64,000 nt of DNA from Burkholderiales bacterium (GCA_019749945.1 JAIEPF010000009.1:1-64000), one strand, 5' to 3'; shown: positions 7,512-16,719, numbered from the stretch's first letter. The notes: a model not told the origin generated them from the letters alone. Made by a program: numbers and translations.

Positions 7512-8600
7512 ATGACTTTCAAACCGGCCGCCGCCCTCCTCGCCACCATCCTCTTCTGCATGGGGCTCACCGCTCCGGCGCTGGCGCAGACTGACGATCT
7601 GCAGGAAGCCCAGCAGTTGCTGAAACAGGGGCAGACCGATCGCGCGATGGAGCGCGTCGAGCAGTACCTGAAAACCAGGCCCAAGGACGCACGCGGCCGG
7701 TTCCTGCGCGGCATCCTGCTCACCGAGCAGAACAAACCCGCTGATGCGATCCGCGTCTTCACCGAGCTGACGCAGGACTATCCGGAACTCCCCGAGCCGT
7801 ACAACAACCTCGCGGTGCTTTATGCCTCGCAGGGTCAGTACGACAAGGCGCGTGGCGCGCTGGAAATGGCGATCCGCACCCACCCGAGTTATGCCACCGC
7901 GCACGAAAACCTCGGCGACATCTACGCCAAGATGGCGAGCCAGGCCTATGACAAGGCGCTGCAGCTCGACAAGGGCAACCAGGCGGCGCAGACCAAGCTC
8001 AACCTGATCAAGGACCTGTTCACCGGCGGCACGCGCCCGCCCAAGGTCGCGCTGGCGCAAACCACGCCGAAAGCCGCGCCAACGCCTGCACCGGCGCCGG
8101 CGGCACGGCCGATCACCCCGGTGCCGGCAACTCCGGCGGCCCCGCAGGCGACCGCGCCCAAACCCGCGGCTGCGCCGGTTGTCGCCGCCGCAAGCAAGGA
8201 GCCGGCCAAAGAGCCGGTGAAGGAAACGCCCCCCGCCAAGGCTGCGCCGCCGGCCAACAACCCGGAAGCCGTGCTCAAGGCCGTGAACAGCTGGGCCGCG
8301 GCCTGGGCCGGCAACGATGTCGACGGTTACCTGGCGCGTTACGCCCCGGGTTTCAAGACACCGGACGGCGAGCCGCGCAAGGTCTGGGAAAACGAACGCC
8401 GCGCCCGCATCGCCAAGCCGCGCAAGATCGAAGTCCGCGTCGAGTCGCCCAAAGTCATCTTCAATGACGATAACCGCGCGACGGTGACTTTCCGCCAGCA
8501 TTACCGCTCCAACACCCTGAAAGTTTCCGCCAGCAAAAAGCTGGTCATGGTCCGGTCGGGCAACCAATGGCTGATCCAGGAAGAAATCGTCGGCGGATGA
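7512..8600 (+). CDS. Exported TPR protein with NTF2-like C-terminal domain
   Basis: 362 residues. A signal peptide (to about residue 25, ALAQ) is followed by TPR units at about 28-160 (QAEEAL-type helices such as EPYNNLAVLYASQGQYDKA). A long Ala/Pro-rich linker spans about 170-250. The end is an NTF2-like domain of about 110 residues beginning SWAAAWAGNDVDGYLARY. The same kind of domain ends the next protein, an L,D-transpeptidase, where related domains mediate dimerisation. The stop overlaps the transpeptidase start (ATGA). A periplasmic helper of the transpeptidase, in envelope or polysaccharide work, is inferred. Confidence 0.8.
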   Translation: MTFKPAAALLATILFCMGLTAPALAQTDDLQEAQQLLKQGQTDRAMERVEQYLKTRPKDARGRFLRGILLTEQNKPADAIRVFTELTQDYPELPEPYNNLAVLYASQGQYDKARGALEMAIRTHPSYATAHENLGDIYAKMASQAYDKALQLDKGNQAAQTKLNLIKDLFTGGTRPPKVALAQTTPKAAPTPAPAPAARPITPVPATPAAPQATAPKPAAAPVVAAASKEPAKEPVKETPPAKAAPPANNPEAVLKAVNSWAAAWAGNDVDGYLARYAPGFKTPDGEPRKVWENERRARIAKPRKIEVRVESPKVIFNDDNRATVTFRQHYRSNTLKVSASKKLVMVRSGNQWLIQEEIVGG

Positions 8601-9859
8601 AACGCCCGCTGTTCGCCTGCGCGCTGGCCGCGGCCGTTGGCGCCACGGCGCTGACGCCGTCCTCCACCACCCTTGCTCTCGGCAACCGCCCCCTGACCTC
8701 CGGCGCGGGAGCGCTGCTCAGTCCGGGCGGCGGTGCCGTCGCCGCGACGGAAGCGTTGCTGGTGCAGACGCTGCAGGCCATCGCCAGCGCGCAGTTCGAC
8801 ATCGCACTGGCGGAAATCGACAAGGTGCTGCAGCAAAATCCGAATTTCCGCCTCGCCCACCTGATCCGGGGCGACCTGCTGATGGCGCGGGCGCGCCCGA
8901 TCAGCAGCATCGGCAGCGCCTCGGATGCACCGGCGGAACGCATCGCCGACCTGCGCGATGAAGCGCGGGCACGGCTGGTGCGCCACAGGCAGGAACGCCC
9001 GCTGAACCGGGTGCCGCGCTCGCTGCTGCAGATGGATCCCTCACAGAAATACGCCTTCGTCGTCGATACCTCGAAATACACGCTCTATGTATTTGAAAAC
9101 GACAAGGGGACGCCGCGTTATGTCGCCGACTACTACACCACCATCGGCCGCAACGGCATCGAAAAACTGCGCGAGGGCGACAAAAAAACGCCGCTGGGCG
9201 TTTATCACGTCACCGGCAACCTGCCGCGCGAACAACTCACCAGGACCTACGGCACACAAAGCACGCTCTACGGCGACGGTGCGTTCCCGATCAACTACCC
9301 CAACGAGTGGGATCGCCGCCGCGGCCGCAACGGTCACGGCATCTGGCTGCACGGCGTGCCCTTCGACACCTACAGCCGGCCGCCGCGCGCGAGCGACGGC
9401 TGTGTCGCGCTGACCAATGAAGACCTGTTGACGATTTCAAAAAAGGTGCAGGTCGGCGTGACGCCGGTGATCATCGCGCAGGATGTGGAATGGGTCGAGG
9501 CCGGCAGCGCAAAAACCACGCGCGACACGCTGCAGCAGTCGATCGAAAGCTGGCGCCGCGACTGGGAAAGCCGTGACACCGAGCAGTATCTGCGCCATTA
9601 CTCGACGAATTTCGCTGCCGGCAAACAGGACCTCGCGGCATGGGCGGCGCAAAAACGCAGCATCAACGCCGGCAAATCCTGGATCAAGGTCAAGATCGAC
9701 CGGGTCAGCATGTTCCTCTACCCGGGCGACGAAAACCTCGCCGTGGTGACCTTTGAGCAGGATTACGCCAGCAGCAACACCAGCGGCAAGATGCGCAAGC
9801 GCCAGTACTGGCAGCTGGAAAAAGGCGGCTGGCGCATCGTTCATGAAGGCGCCGCCTGA
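8597..9859 (+). CDS. L,D-transpeptidase (YkuD family) with NTF2-like C-terminal domain
   Basis: 420 residues starting MKRPLFACALAAA, an export signal. A helical/TPR-like segment (about 55-130) precedes the YkuD catalytic domain (about 150-305), which contains GIWLHG and the active-site motif SDGCVALTNED with the catalytic cysteine and upstream histidine. The C-terminal 110 residues (SWRRDWESRDTEQYLRHY) are NTF2-like and match the neighbour's C-terminus in layout. The enzyme forms or exchanges 3-3 peptide cross-links or attaches proteins to peptidoglycan in the periplasm. ATGA overlap with the TPR gene indicates coupled synthesis. Confidence 0.88.
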   Translation: MKRPLFACALAAAVGATALTPSSTTLALGNRPLTSGAGALLSPGGGAVAATEALLVQTLQAIASAQFDIALAEIDKVLQQNPNFRLAHLIRGDLLMARARPISSIGSASDAPAERIADLRDEARARLVRHRQERPLNRVPRSLLQMDPSQKYAFVVDTSKYTLYVFENDKGTPRYVADYYTTIGRNGIEKLREGDKKTPLGVYHVTGNLPREQLTRTYGTQSTLYGDGAFPINYPNEWDRRRGRNGHGIWLHGVPFDTYSRPPRASDGCVALTNEDLLTISKKVQVGVTPVIIAQDVEWVEAGSAKTTRDTLQQSIESWRRDWESRDTEQYLRHYSTNFAAGKQDLAAWAAQKRSINAGKSWIKVKIDRVSMFLYPGDENLAVVTFEQDYASSNTSGKMRKRQYWQLEKGGWRIVHEGAA

Positions 9860-9902
9860 GTGCGGCAATAAATCATAACCTGTTGTTTTTATTGAGAAAA
9901 TA

Positions 9903-10511
9903 ATGACCCACTTGCTGCCCCGTTTATTGCCGCTACTGATTGCTTTGCTGCTGGCCCCCGCCGCCTTCGCCGCCAATCCGAAGGTTGAAATCAAAACCAC
10001 GCTGGGCGTCATCGTCGTCGAGCTGTATCCGGAAAACGCGCCGAAAACCGTCGAGAATTTTCTGCAGTACGTGAAGGACGGTTTTTATGACGGCACGATT
10101 TTTCATCGCGTCATCCCCGGTTTCATGGCCCAGGGCGGCGGCTTCACCCCGAACCTGCAGCAAAAAACCACGCGCCCGGCCATCCGCAACGAAGCCGGCA
10201 ACGGCCTGCGCAATGCCATAGGCACCCTGGCCATGGCGCGCACCGCGGACCCACATTCGGCCACCGCGCAGTTTTTCATCAATGTCGCCGACAACGATTT
10301 CCTCGACTTCAAATCGCCCGACGACAAGGGTTATGGTTATGCCGTGTTCGCCCGAGTGACCTCGGGCATGGATGTGGTGCAGAAAATGCTGCAGGTGCCG
10401 ACCACCACCGTCGGTCCGCATCAGAACGTGCCGCGCCAGCCCATCGTCATCGAACGCGCGCGACTGCTTGAGAACAAGAAGCCCGCCGCCAAACCCGCAA
10501 AAAATAAATAA
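9903..10511 (+). CDS. ppiA: Periplasmic cyclophilin-type peptidyl-prolyl isomerase
   Basis: 202 residues with a clear signal peptide ending AAFAA. The cyclophilin core follows: [14 protein letters not shown] holds the catalytic Arg/Phe region, with [21 protein letters not shown] and [14 protein letters not shown] after it. It catalyses proline cis/trans isomerisation in exported proteins. A Lys/Ala/Pro-rich tail of about 12 residues follows the fold. It lies 20 bases upstream of a cytoplasmic paralogue, a common proteobacterial duplication arrangement. Confidence 0.92.
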   Translation: MTHLLPRLLPLLIALLLAPAAFAANPKVEIKTTLGVIVVELYPENAPKTVENFLQYVKDGFYDGTIFHRVIPGFMAQGGGFTPNLQQKTTRPAIRNEAGNGLRNAIGTLAMARTADPHSATAQFFINVADNDFLDFKSPDDKGYGYAVFARVTSGMDVVQKMLQVPTTTVGPHQNVPRQPIVIERARLLENKKPAAKPAKNK

Positions 10512-10531
10512 CCCGCACCCAAGGACCTGCC

Positions 10532-11023
10532 ATGATCAAGCTGCACACCAAATTGGGCGTCATCACCCTGGAACTCGACGCCGCGAAAGCGCCCGACACC
10601 GTCGCCAACTTCATCCAGTACGTGAAGGACGGCCACTACAGCAACACCATTTTCCACCGCGTCATCGACGGCTTCATGATCCAGGGCGGCGGCTTCGAAC
10701 CCGGCATGAAACAGAAACCGACGCGTGAACCGGTGCAGAACGAAGCCAACAACGGCCTGAAAAACGACATCTACACCATCGCCATGGCACGCACCTCGGC
10801 GCCGCATTCGGCCAGCGCGCAGTTTTTCATCAACGTCGGCGACAACGATTTCCTCAACCACAGCGCGCCGACGCCGCAGGGCTGGGGTTACTGCGTGTTC
10901 GGCAAGGTCGTCGATGGCACCGACGTCGTCGACAAGATCCGCAAGGTCAAGACCGGCAGCAAAGGCATGCACCAGGACGTGCCGGTCGAAGACGTGATCA
11001 TTGAAAAAGCCGAAGTGGTTTAG
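10532..11023 (+). CDS. ppiB: Cytoplasmic cyclophilin B
   Basis: 163 residues, no signal peptide, starting [15 protein letters not shown]. The motifs [35 protein letters not shown] and [16 protein letters not shown] give the cyclophilin fold, and overall length equals the E. coli PpiB type. About half of its residues match the preceding periplasmic protein. The pair with ppiA is probably cotranscribed; AAGGA precedes the ATG. Confidence 0.94.
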   Translation: MIKLHTKLGVITLELDAAKAPDTVANFIQYVKDGHYSNTIFHRVIDGFMIQGGGFEPGMKQKPTREPVQNEANNGLKNDIYTIAMARTSAPHSASAQFFINVGDNDFLNHSAPTPQGWGYCVFGKVVDGTDVVDKIRKVKTGSKGMHQDVPVEDVIIEKAEVV

Positions 11024-11030
11024 GGAAGCG

Positions 11031-11175
11031 GTGAACGGGTGAACAGTGAACGAGTGAACGAGTAACCCCATCACCCCCTCCTCCGTTTCACAGGGGAGGG
11101 CTGGGGAGGGGGTATTCTGCTTCGCTTCAAGTGTGCCCTTGACCCGTTCACCAGCTCACCAGTTCACTCGTTCAC
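11031..11175. repeat. GTGAAC iteration and complementary run upstream of lpxH
   Basis: GTGAAC recurs every 7-8 bases at 11031-11059, and the complementary run GTTCAC recurs at 11144-11175. The perfect arms are GTGAACGAGTGAAC (11046-11059) and GTTCACTCGTTCAC (11162-11175). Between them lies a C/G-rich block (ACCCCCTCC ... GGAGGGGGT). The element fills the whole ppiB-lpxH gap and resembles those at 19763 and 27468. Confidence 0.7.
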
Positions 11176-11179
11176 GCTT

Positions 11180-11914
11180 TTGCATCTTCGTGCCTTGACC
11201 CACACCCTCCTCATCTCCGATCTGCACCTGGCGGCGGAACGGCCGCAGATCATGGCGCAGTTCCTCGCATTCACCAGCACTATCGCGCCCCAGGCTGCGG
11301 CGCTGTACGTCCTCGGCGACCTGTTCGAATACTGGGCCGGCGACGACGACACCGATGTGCTGGGCGCACAGACCGCCGCAGCACTGGCCGCCCTCGCCGG
11401 CCGCGGCACCAAGGTATTCCTGATGCAGGGCAACCGCGACGTACTGATGGCCGGGGCGTTTGCCGCACGCAGCAATGCGACACTGATTGATGACCCGCTG
11501 CTGATCGATCTGCATGGCACATCAACACTGCTGACCCATGGCGACGCACTGTGCACGGACGACGCCGATTACCAGCGCTTCCGCGCCTATGCACGGGATG
11601 CAGGCAACCAGGCGCGTTTTCTCGCCCAGCCGCTGGAGACGCGGCGCGAGCAGATGCTCGGCATGCGCGCGCAAAGCGAAGCCAGCAAGCAGCAGAAAAC
11701 GGAAACCATCATGGATGTGGCACCCGCCGCGGTGGAAGACCTGTTGCGGCGCCACGGTTATCCGCGCCTGATCCACGGCCACACCCACCGCCCGGCGCGC
11801 CATGTCCATCAAGTCGATGGTCATGGCTGCGAGCGCTGGGTGCTCAATGACTGGTACAAACGCGGCGGCTATCTGCGCGTTGATGCCCAAGGCTGCGCCG
11901 CGGTTCTACTCTGA
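11180..11914 (+). CDS. lpxH: UDP-2,3-diacylglucosamine diphosphatase
   Basis: About 244 residues, a calcineurin-like metallophosphatase that makes lipid X in lipid A synthesis at the inner membrane face. Metal motifs in order: ISDLHL, GDLFEYW, GNRD, LTHGD and HGHTHRP. No ATG precedes the first motif. The usable starts are TTG 11180 or TTG 11195, and the shorter one gives LTHTLLISDLHL, closest to known LpxH N-termini. The repeat element ends only 4 bases upstream, so it may have replaced the original leader. The stop is 2 bases from the convergent PLP-enzyme stop. Confidence 0.92.
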   Translation: MHLRALTHTLLISDLHLAAERPQIMAQFLAFTSTIAPQAAALYVLGDLFEYWAGDDDTDVLGAQTAAALAALAGRGTKVFLMQGNRDVLMAGAFAARSNATLIDDPLLIDLHGTSTLLTHGDALCTDDADYQRFRAYARDAGNQARFLAQPLETRREQMLGMRAQSEASKQQKTETIMDVAPAAVEDLLRRHGYPRLIHGHTHRPARHVHQVDGHGCERWVLNDWYKRGGYLRVDAQGCAAVLL

Positions 11915-11916
11915 CG

Positions 11917-13143
11917 TTAAGACAGCGCCTGGGTGAAATCCGCGATCAGATCCTCGACATCCTCGATGCCGATCGACAGCCGGATCAGCGAATCCGCAAT
12001 GCCCATCTCGGCGCGGCGCGCCGCCCCCATCTCCCAGTAAATCGTCTGCGCGACCGGGATCGCCAGCGTCCGGTTGTCGCCGAGATGGCTGGAGGAGATC
12101 ACCAGTTGCAGGCGGTTGAGAAAATCGAGGCAGTCGATGTTGTCGGCCAGCTCGATGCTCATCAGGGCGCCGTAAGTCCTGAACAATTCGCCGGCAAGCT
12201 TGTGCTGCGGATGGTTGTCGAGCCCGGGGTAATAAACTTTCGTGACCCTGGGATGTTGGGCAAGAAAACGCGCCAACTGCAGGCAATTGGCGGACGCCCG
12301 CTCCATGCGCAGCGCCAGCGTCTCCGCACCCATGGCCAGCCGGTGTGCTGCTTCGGCCGCCAGCGTGGCGCCCACGTCGCGCAGCCCCTTTTTGCGGATC
12401 TGCAGGATGCCCCAGTTCGCCGGATTGGCGGTTTTGTAGTTGTCGTAGATATTCGGGAACGACTTCCAGTCGAACAGGCCGGTGTCGGTGACTGCACCGC
12501 CCAGCGCATTGCCATGGCCGCCGATGTACTTGGTCAGCGAGTTGATGACCAGGCTGGCTTGCACCTGTTTCGGCCGGAACAGCCAGGGCGAGGTCATCGT
12601 ATTGTCGACAAAATAGATGATCCCGCGGCGCGCGCACAACTCGCCGATGCGTGCCAGATCGGCCACCTGGGTGCGCGGGTTGGCGATGGTTTCGACAAAC
12701 ACCATCCGGGTATTGGGCCGCAGCGCCTTTTCCACATTCTCGACACGGGTGGCGTCGACATAACTGATGTCGCAGTCGAACTGCCCCAGGGTTCCGAACA
12801 GGCTGTTGGTGTTGCCGAACAGGAAGGCGCTCGACACCACATGGTCGCCGCCGCGCAGCAGCGCGATGAAGGCCGAGGCAATCGCCGCCATGCCCGTCGC
12901 AAAGCAGGCTGTCGCAATGCCGTCCTCCATTTTGCTGATTTTTGATTCCAGCGCCGCCGTGGTGGGATTACCCTGGCGGCCGTAGGCATAACCGGCCATT
13001 TCACCCTTGAACACCTTGACCAGGTCGCGCGCATCCGGATAACCGAAGGCCACCGCGGTATGCATCGGTTTGAGCACGGAAAAATGCTCGATCGGTGCTT
13101 CCAGATCGGAGTGCAGTATCTTCGTGGTAAAGCCGTTTTTCAT
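11917..13143 (-). CDS. Cys/Met-metabolism PLP enzyme (cystathionine gamma-synthase family)
   Basis: 408 residues of the gamma-family of PLP enzymes. The Schiff-base lysine is in SLTKYIGGHGNALGG. ATGMAAIASAF, FVETIANPRTQVAD and YYPGLDNHPQHKLA are typical of the family. Reactions in this group include cystathionine gamma-synthase, homoserine sulfhydrylase and methionine gamma-lyase; the sequence does not choose among them. In betaproteobacteria and Pseudomonas the gene after purF is often metZ, which favours a methionine-synthesis role, yet the N-terminus (FTTKILHSDLEAPIEH) differs from the MetZ I know. A terminator-like hairpin lies 17-50 bases upstream of the start. Confidence 0.82.
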   Translation of the reverse strand: MKNGFTTKILHSDLEAPIEHFSVLKPMHTAVAFGYPDARDLVKVFKGEMAGYAYGRQGNPTTAALESKISKMEDGIATACFATGMAAIASAFIALLRGGDHVVSSAFLFGNTNSLFGTLGQFDCDISYVDATRVENVEKALRPNTRMVFVETIANPRTQVADLARIGELCARRGIIYFVDNTMTSPWLFRPKQVQASLVINSLTKYIGGHGNALGGAVTDTGLFDWKSFPNIYDNYKTANPANWGILQIRKKGLRDVGATLAAEAAHRLAMGAETLALRMERASANCLQLARFLAQHPRVTKVYYPGLDNHPQHKLAGELFRTYGALMSIELADNIDCLDFLNRLQLVISSSHLGDNRTLAIPVAQTIYWEMGAARRAEMGIADSLIRLSIGIEDVEDLIADFTQALS

Positions 13144-13159
13144 GTTCTTGCTCCGTCAA

Positions 13160-13193
13160 ATAAAAAACCCGGCCAGCTAGCGCGGACCGGGTT
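13160..13193 (-). terminator. Rho-independent terminator or attenuator before the PLP-enzyme gene
   Basis: On the minus strand AACCCGG pairs with CCGGGTT (13187-13193 with 13166-13172) and is followed directly by TTTTTTATTT. It ends the purF-paiB transcription unit and lies only about 17 bases before the start codon at 13143. The next gene therefore needs either readthrough or its own promoter inside the hairpin. Confidence 0.75.
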
Positions 13194-13283
13194 CTTCCGT
13201 CGCTTTAGCGGCATTTTTAACGCGCCCGCAAGCTGTTCTTCAAATCGGCGCAACTGAAGACTACCGCAGGCCCGCGGCCGGCG

Positions 13284-13943
13284 TCAAACCGGGCCTTGTT
13301 GGCCACCCCCTTGTTTGCCGGACTCCGCCACCAGCGCGGCCATGGCCTGCGCCTGCGGGTCATTGCGCCGGGCCAGGCCGGCGGCAACCCCCGCTCGATC
13401 GGCATCCGCCTTGTTCTGGCTGACTTTCCATTTGCCTTCAATGCGGGCCACCGGAATCTCGATGCCGACGATGGCGCCCAGCATGCGCTCGATGTAATCC
13501 GCCGGCGCATCGCTGATCGCCCAGGGCTGCGGCAGACCGGCCTCCTGCCGGTCGGTCAGGCGCGATACCAGGTCGCGCAGCCAGTCGCGATCATCATGAA
13601 TGATCAGCGGCCCGCGGGCGTGCACCACCGCGTAATTCCAGGTCGGCACCACCTTGCCGCTCACGCGTTTTTCCGGGTACCAGGACGGCGTGACGTAAGC
13701 CTGGGGGCCCTGGAAAACCGCCAGCACCTCATTCTCCTGCGCCTGACGCCACAGCGGATTGGCGCGGGCGACATGGCCGCGCAGCGTGCCCCGCGGCGAG
13801 GGCAGGGGATCGATCAGCAGGGGCAGATGATTGGCTTCGAGGGTGCCGCCGGCACTGGTCACCAGCACCGCCAGCGGATGCGCACGGATCAGCGCATGCA
13901 TTACGTCGATACGCTCCTCGCGGAACGCGGCAACCTGGTACAT
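13284..13943 (-). CDS. PaiB-like FMN-binding negative regulator family protein
   Basis: About 219 residues starting MYQVAAFREE (ATG 13943; a GTG at 13949 is also in frame). The PaiB/FMN-binding split-barrel family is recognisable from NHLPLLIDP, GHVARANPLW, VTPSWYPEK, VPTWNYAVVHARG and IEGKWKVSQNK. Members bind flavin or heme, and in Bacillus PaiB affects sporulation and protease genes; the role in proteobacteria is not established. It begins about 12 bases after purF and probably belongs to that operon, with the terminator at 13160 marking the end. Confidence 0.85.
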   Translation of the reverse strand: MYQVAAFREERIDVMHALIRAHPLAVLVTSAGGTLEANHLPLLIDPLPSPRGTLRGHVARANPLWRQAQENEVLAVFQGPQAYVTPSWYPEKRVSGKVVPTWNYAVVHARGPLIIHDDRDWLRDLVSRLTDRQEAGLPQPWAISDAPADYIERMLGAIVGIEIPVARIEGKWKVSQNKADADRAGVAAGLARRNDPQAQAMAALVAESGKQGGGQQGPV

Positions 13944-13954
13944 GGCCACGCAGC

Positions 13955-15475
13955 CTAGTCGACGAGTTCCAGACCGAGATCGAGTTGCGTCGCCGCCGTC
14001 GCGGCATCAGCCTTGGTGCTGTCGCGACGCTGCGCCTCGACGCCGTCAAGATAGGCCTGGGTCACGTCGCCGGTGATGTAGTGGCCGCTGAAGCAGGAAG
14101 CCTCGAAATTGGTGACCGCGGGATTGACACTGCGCACGTCACCGATCAGCGCGTCGAGTTCCTGGTAGATCAGCGCGTCACAGCCGATCTCGCGGGCGAT
14201 TTCCTCGTGGGAACGGCCGCTGGCGATCAGCTCATCACGCGACGGCATGTCGATGCCGTAGACGTTGGCATAACGCACCGGTGGCGCCGCCGAAGCGAAA
14301 TAGACCTTGCGCGCGCCCGCATCGCGGGCCATCTGCACGATCTCGCGGCTGGTGGTGCCGCGCACGATCGAATCGTCGACCAGCAGCACGTTTTTGCCGC
14401 GAAACTCCATGCCGATGGCGTTCAGCTTCTGCCGCACCGATTTTTTGCGGATGGCCTGCCCGGGCATGATGAAGGTGCGGCCGATGTAACGGTTCTTGAT
14501 GAATCCCTCACGGTAACCGAGGTTGAGGTGATTCGACAGCTGCATCGCCGCCGGCCGACTTGAATCCGGGATCGGGATCACCACATCGATGTCGAGGTTG
14601 GCAAAATCCTTCTCGATCTTCCGCCCCAGGCTCTCGCCCATGCGCAGCCGGGTTTCGTACACCGAGATGCCGTCAATCACCGAATCCGGGCGCGCCAGGT
14701 AGACGAATTCGAACAAACAGGGATTCAGCGAGGGATTGTCCGCGCATTGGTGACTGTAAAAATTGCCGTCAAGGTCGATGAAGATCGCCTCGCCCGGCGC
14801 CACGTCGCGCACCAGCTTGAAACCGAGGCCGTCAAGCGCGACGCTTTCTGACGCCACCATGTATTCGGGCCCTTGCGCCGTATCAGCCTTGCCGAATACC
14901 AGAGGACGAATGCCATACGGATCGCGGAACGCAAGCAGGCCGTAACCGGCAATCATCGCAACCACCGCATACGCGCCGCGGCAGCGCCGGTGCACGCCCG
15001 ATACCGCGGCGAAAATCGTCGCCGGATCGAGTTTGTAGTTGGTGGCGTTCGCCGCCAGTTCATGCGCCAGCACGTTCAGCAGCACCTCCGAATCGGATTC
15101 GGTGTTGACGTGGCGCAGGTCGAGGCGGAACAGGTCGTTTTTCAGCTGTTCGGCATTGGTCAGATTGCCGTTGTGGCCGAGCACGATGCCGAACGGCGAG
15201 TTGACATAAAAGGGCTGTGATTCGGCCGCGGAAAACGCCGAACCGGCCGTCGGGTAACGGGTATGACCGATACCGGCAAAACCGGCGAGGCTGCGCATGT
15301 TGCGGGTGCGGAACACGTCGCGCACCATGCCGCCACCCTTGTGCATGTGGAAACTCGCGCCGTCCGCGGTGACGATGCCGGCGGCGTCCTGACCGCGGTG
15401 CTGCAGCACCAGCAGCCCGTCATACAGCACCTGGTTTACGGGACTGCGGGCAACAACTCCGACGATTCCGCACAT
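13955..15475 (-). CDS. purF: Amidophosphoribosyltransferase
   Basis: 506 residues. It catalyses the first committed step of purine synthesis, converting PRPP and glutamine to phosphoribosylamine. The mature nucleophile is Cys2 in MCGIVGVV. The N-terminal glutaminase domain has HTRYPTAGS and [10 protein letters not shown]. The C-terminal PRTase domain has the PRPP loop [25 protein letters not shown] precedes the ATG. It follows cvpA by 9 bases, the widespread cvpA-purF order. Confidence 0.97.
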   Translation of the reverse strand: MCGIVGVVARSPVNQVLYDGLLVLQHRGQDAAGIVTADGASFHMHKGGGMVRDVFRTRNMRSLAGFAGIGHTRYPTAGSAFSAAESQPFYVNSPFGIVLGHNGNLTNAEQLKNDLFRLDLRHVNTESDSEVLLNVLAHELAANATNYKLDPATIFAAVSGVHRRCRGAYAVVAMIAGYGLLAFRDPYGIRPLVFGKADTAQGPEYMVASESVALDGLGFKLVRDVAPGEAIFIDLDGNFYSHQCADNPSLNPCLFEFVYLARPDSVIDGISVYETRLRMGESLGRKIEKDFANLDIDVVIPIPDSSRPAAMQLSNHLNLGYREGFIKNRYIGRTFIMPGQAIRKKSVRQKLNAIGMEFRGKNVLLVDDSIVRGTTSREIVQMARDAGARKVYFASAAPPVRYANVYGIDMPSRDELIASGRSHEEIAREIGCDALIYQELDALIGDVRSVNPAVTNFEASCFSGHYITGDVTQAYLDGVEAQRRDSTKADAATAATQLDLGLELVD

Positions 15476-15484
15476 GACGTTTCC

Positions 15485-15976
15485 TCAGCGATACCGGATA
15501 TGCTGGCTCACCGCGGGCGGCAGCCAGCTCTTGACCACAATCGCAACCCGCTCCAGCACCGGCCGCAATGCCGCCTCGCGCCAGAACGGCTGGTTCGGCA
15601 ATGTCGTCGTGCCGGCCAGCAGGACCAGAACCGTCACCACTGCAAGGCCACGCAACAGACCGAATATGGTGCCCAGCAGGCGATCTTCAAGTCCCAGACC
15701 GGCGCTTTTTACCAGTTGTGACACCGCCATCGCGACCAGGCTCATGACCAGCAGGACCACGAAAAACAGCGCTGCAAAACCGGCCAGCAGGCGCAGTTCC
15801 TCGCTGGGGATTTCCGCCGGCATGAGCGCGGCCAACTGGCCGCCGAACAGCCAGGCGACGATGAACGCGACCGCCCACGCCGCAAGCGCGAGGACTTCCC
15901 GCACCAGGCCGCGAATGACGCTGAGGAGAACTGAAAATCCGATAATGGCAAGCACCGCATAATCAAGCAGGGTCAT
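15485..15976 (-). CDS. cvpA: CvpA family membrane protein
   Basis: 163 residues with four hydrophobic segments (about 5-25, 30-50, 65-90 and 103-123), starting MTLLDYAVLAIIGFS. The family was first linked to colicin V production and is generally found directly upstream of purF, as here. Its molecular role is not well defined; envelope homeostasis is the usual suggestion. It lies 3 bases downstream of the SPOR-domain gene. Confidence 0.92.
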   Translation of the reverse strand: MTLLDYAVLAIIGFSVLLSVIRGLVREVLALAAWAVAFIVAWLFGGQLAALMPAEIPSEELRLLAGFAALFFVVLLVMSLVAMAVSQLVKSAGLGLEDRLLGTIFGLLRGLAVVTVLVLLAGTTTLPNQPFWREAALRPVLERVAIVVKSWLPPAVSQHIRYR

Positions 15977-15979
15977 CGG

Positions 15980-16663
15980 TTATCGGGGAATGACCTTGCC
16001 GTCGAGCTGCAGTTTCTGCAGCTGCGGACGCGCCTTCTCCGCCGCTTCACGACTGGCATAGGGACCGACCCGCACACGTGTCACCGGGCCTTTCGCCGTC
16101 TGCACGACTTCGGTGTAGGACTTGAGACCGCCGCCGGCGATTTTCGCCTGCAATTCCCTGGCCTTGGCGGCATCGGACAATGCCGCCACTTGGATCACGA
16201 AGCCGCCGCCGGCCGGCGCCTTGGCTTTGGCAGAACTCTCGGTTTTGGTCACCGCTTTTGCCGGCGCGGGTGCGGACTGTGGTTTCGCTGCGGCTTCGGC
16301 CCCGGTTTCAATCTTGGGTTCGGCCTTGGCGACCGCTGCGGCTTCCGGCTTGATTGCTGCCTTGGCTTCAAGCCTGGGTTCGACTTTGGCTTCAGCTTTC
16401 GCCGGCGCCGGTTCTGCAACAGCAGGCGCGGCAGCCATCGCCGGTTTTTCCGCAGGCTTCAACGGTGCCGGCTTTGCCGTCAACACACCGGCTTCCGGAG
16501 AGGGAATCTGGATATTGATGCTTTGCGTGGCCGGTTTGGGCTCGGAATCGAGGATCATCGGCAGCACCACCGCCACCGCGGTCACCAGCACAATCGCGCC
16601 GACCAGGCGGCGGCGCGCGCGTTTCTTCAGCTGGAGTTCTTCGTCGCTAACGTTTCTCGCCAT
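15980..16663 (-). CDS. dedD: SPOR-domain cell-division protein, DedD-like
   Basis: 227 residues. A short cytoplasmic Arg/Lys-rich stretch (KKRARRRL) precedes one transmembrane helix (about 20-40, VGAIVLVTAVAVVLPMIL). A low-complexity Ala/Lys/Pro/Glu periplasmic linker spans about 45-145, and a C-terminal SPOR domain (about 148-225, FVIQVAALSDAAKARELQAK to LQLDGKVIPR) follows. SPOR domains bind denuded septal peptidoglycan, so the protein should sit at the division site. The place between folC and cvpA matches dedD in many proteobacteria. Confidence 0.88.
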   Translation of the reverse strand: MARNVSDEELQLKKRARRRLVGAIVLVTAVAVVLPMILDSEPKPATQSINIQIPSPEAGVLTAKPAPLKPAEKPAMAAAPAVAEPAPAKAEAKVEPRLEAKAAIKPEAAAVAKAEPKIETGAEAAAKPQSAPAPAKAVTKTESSAKAKAPAGGGFVIQVAALSDAAKARELQAKIAGGGLKSYTEVVQTAKGPVTRVRVGPYASREAAEKARPQLQKLQLDGKVIPR

Positions 16664-16719
16664 TCCTGATACGCCGTAAGCGAAGTAAAGTATTGATTTT
16701 AAACGATTTTTACCGCTTT

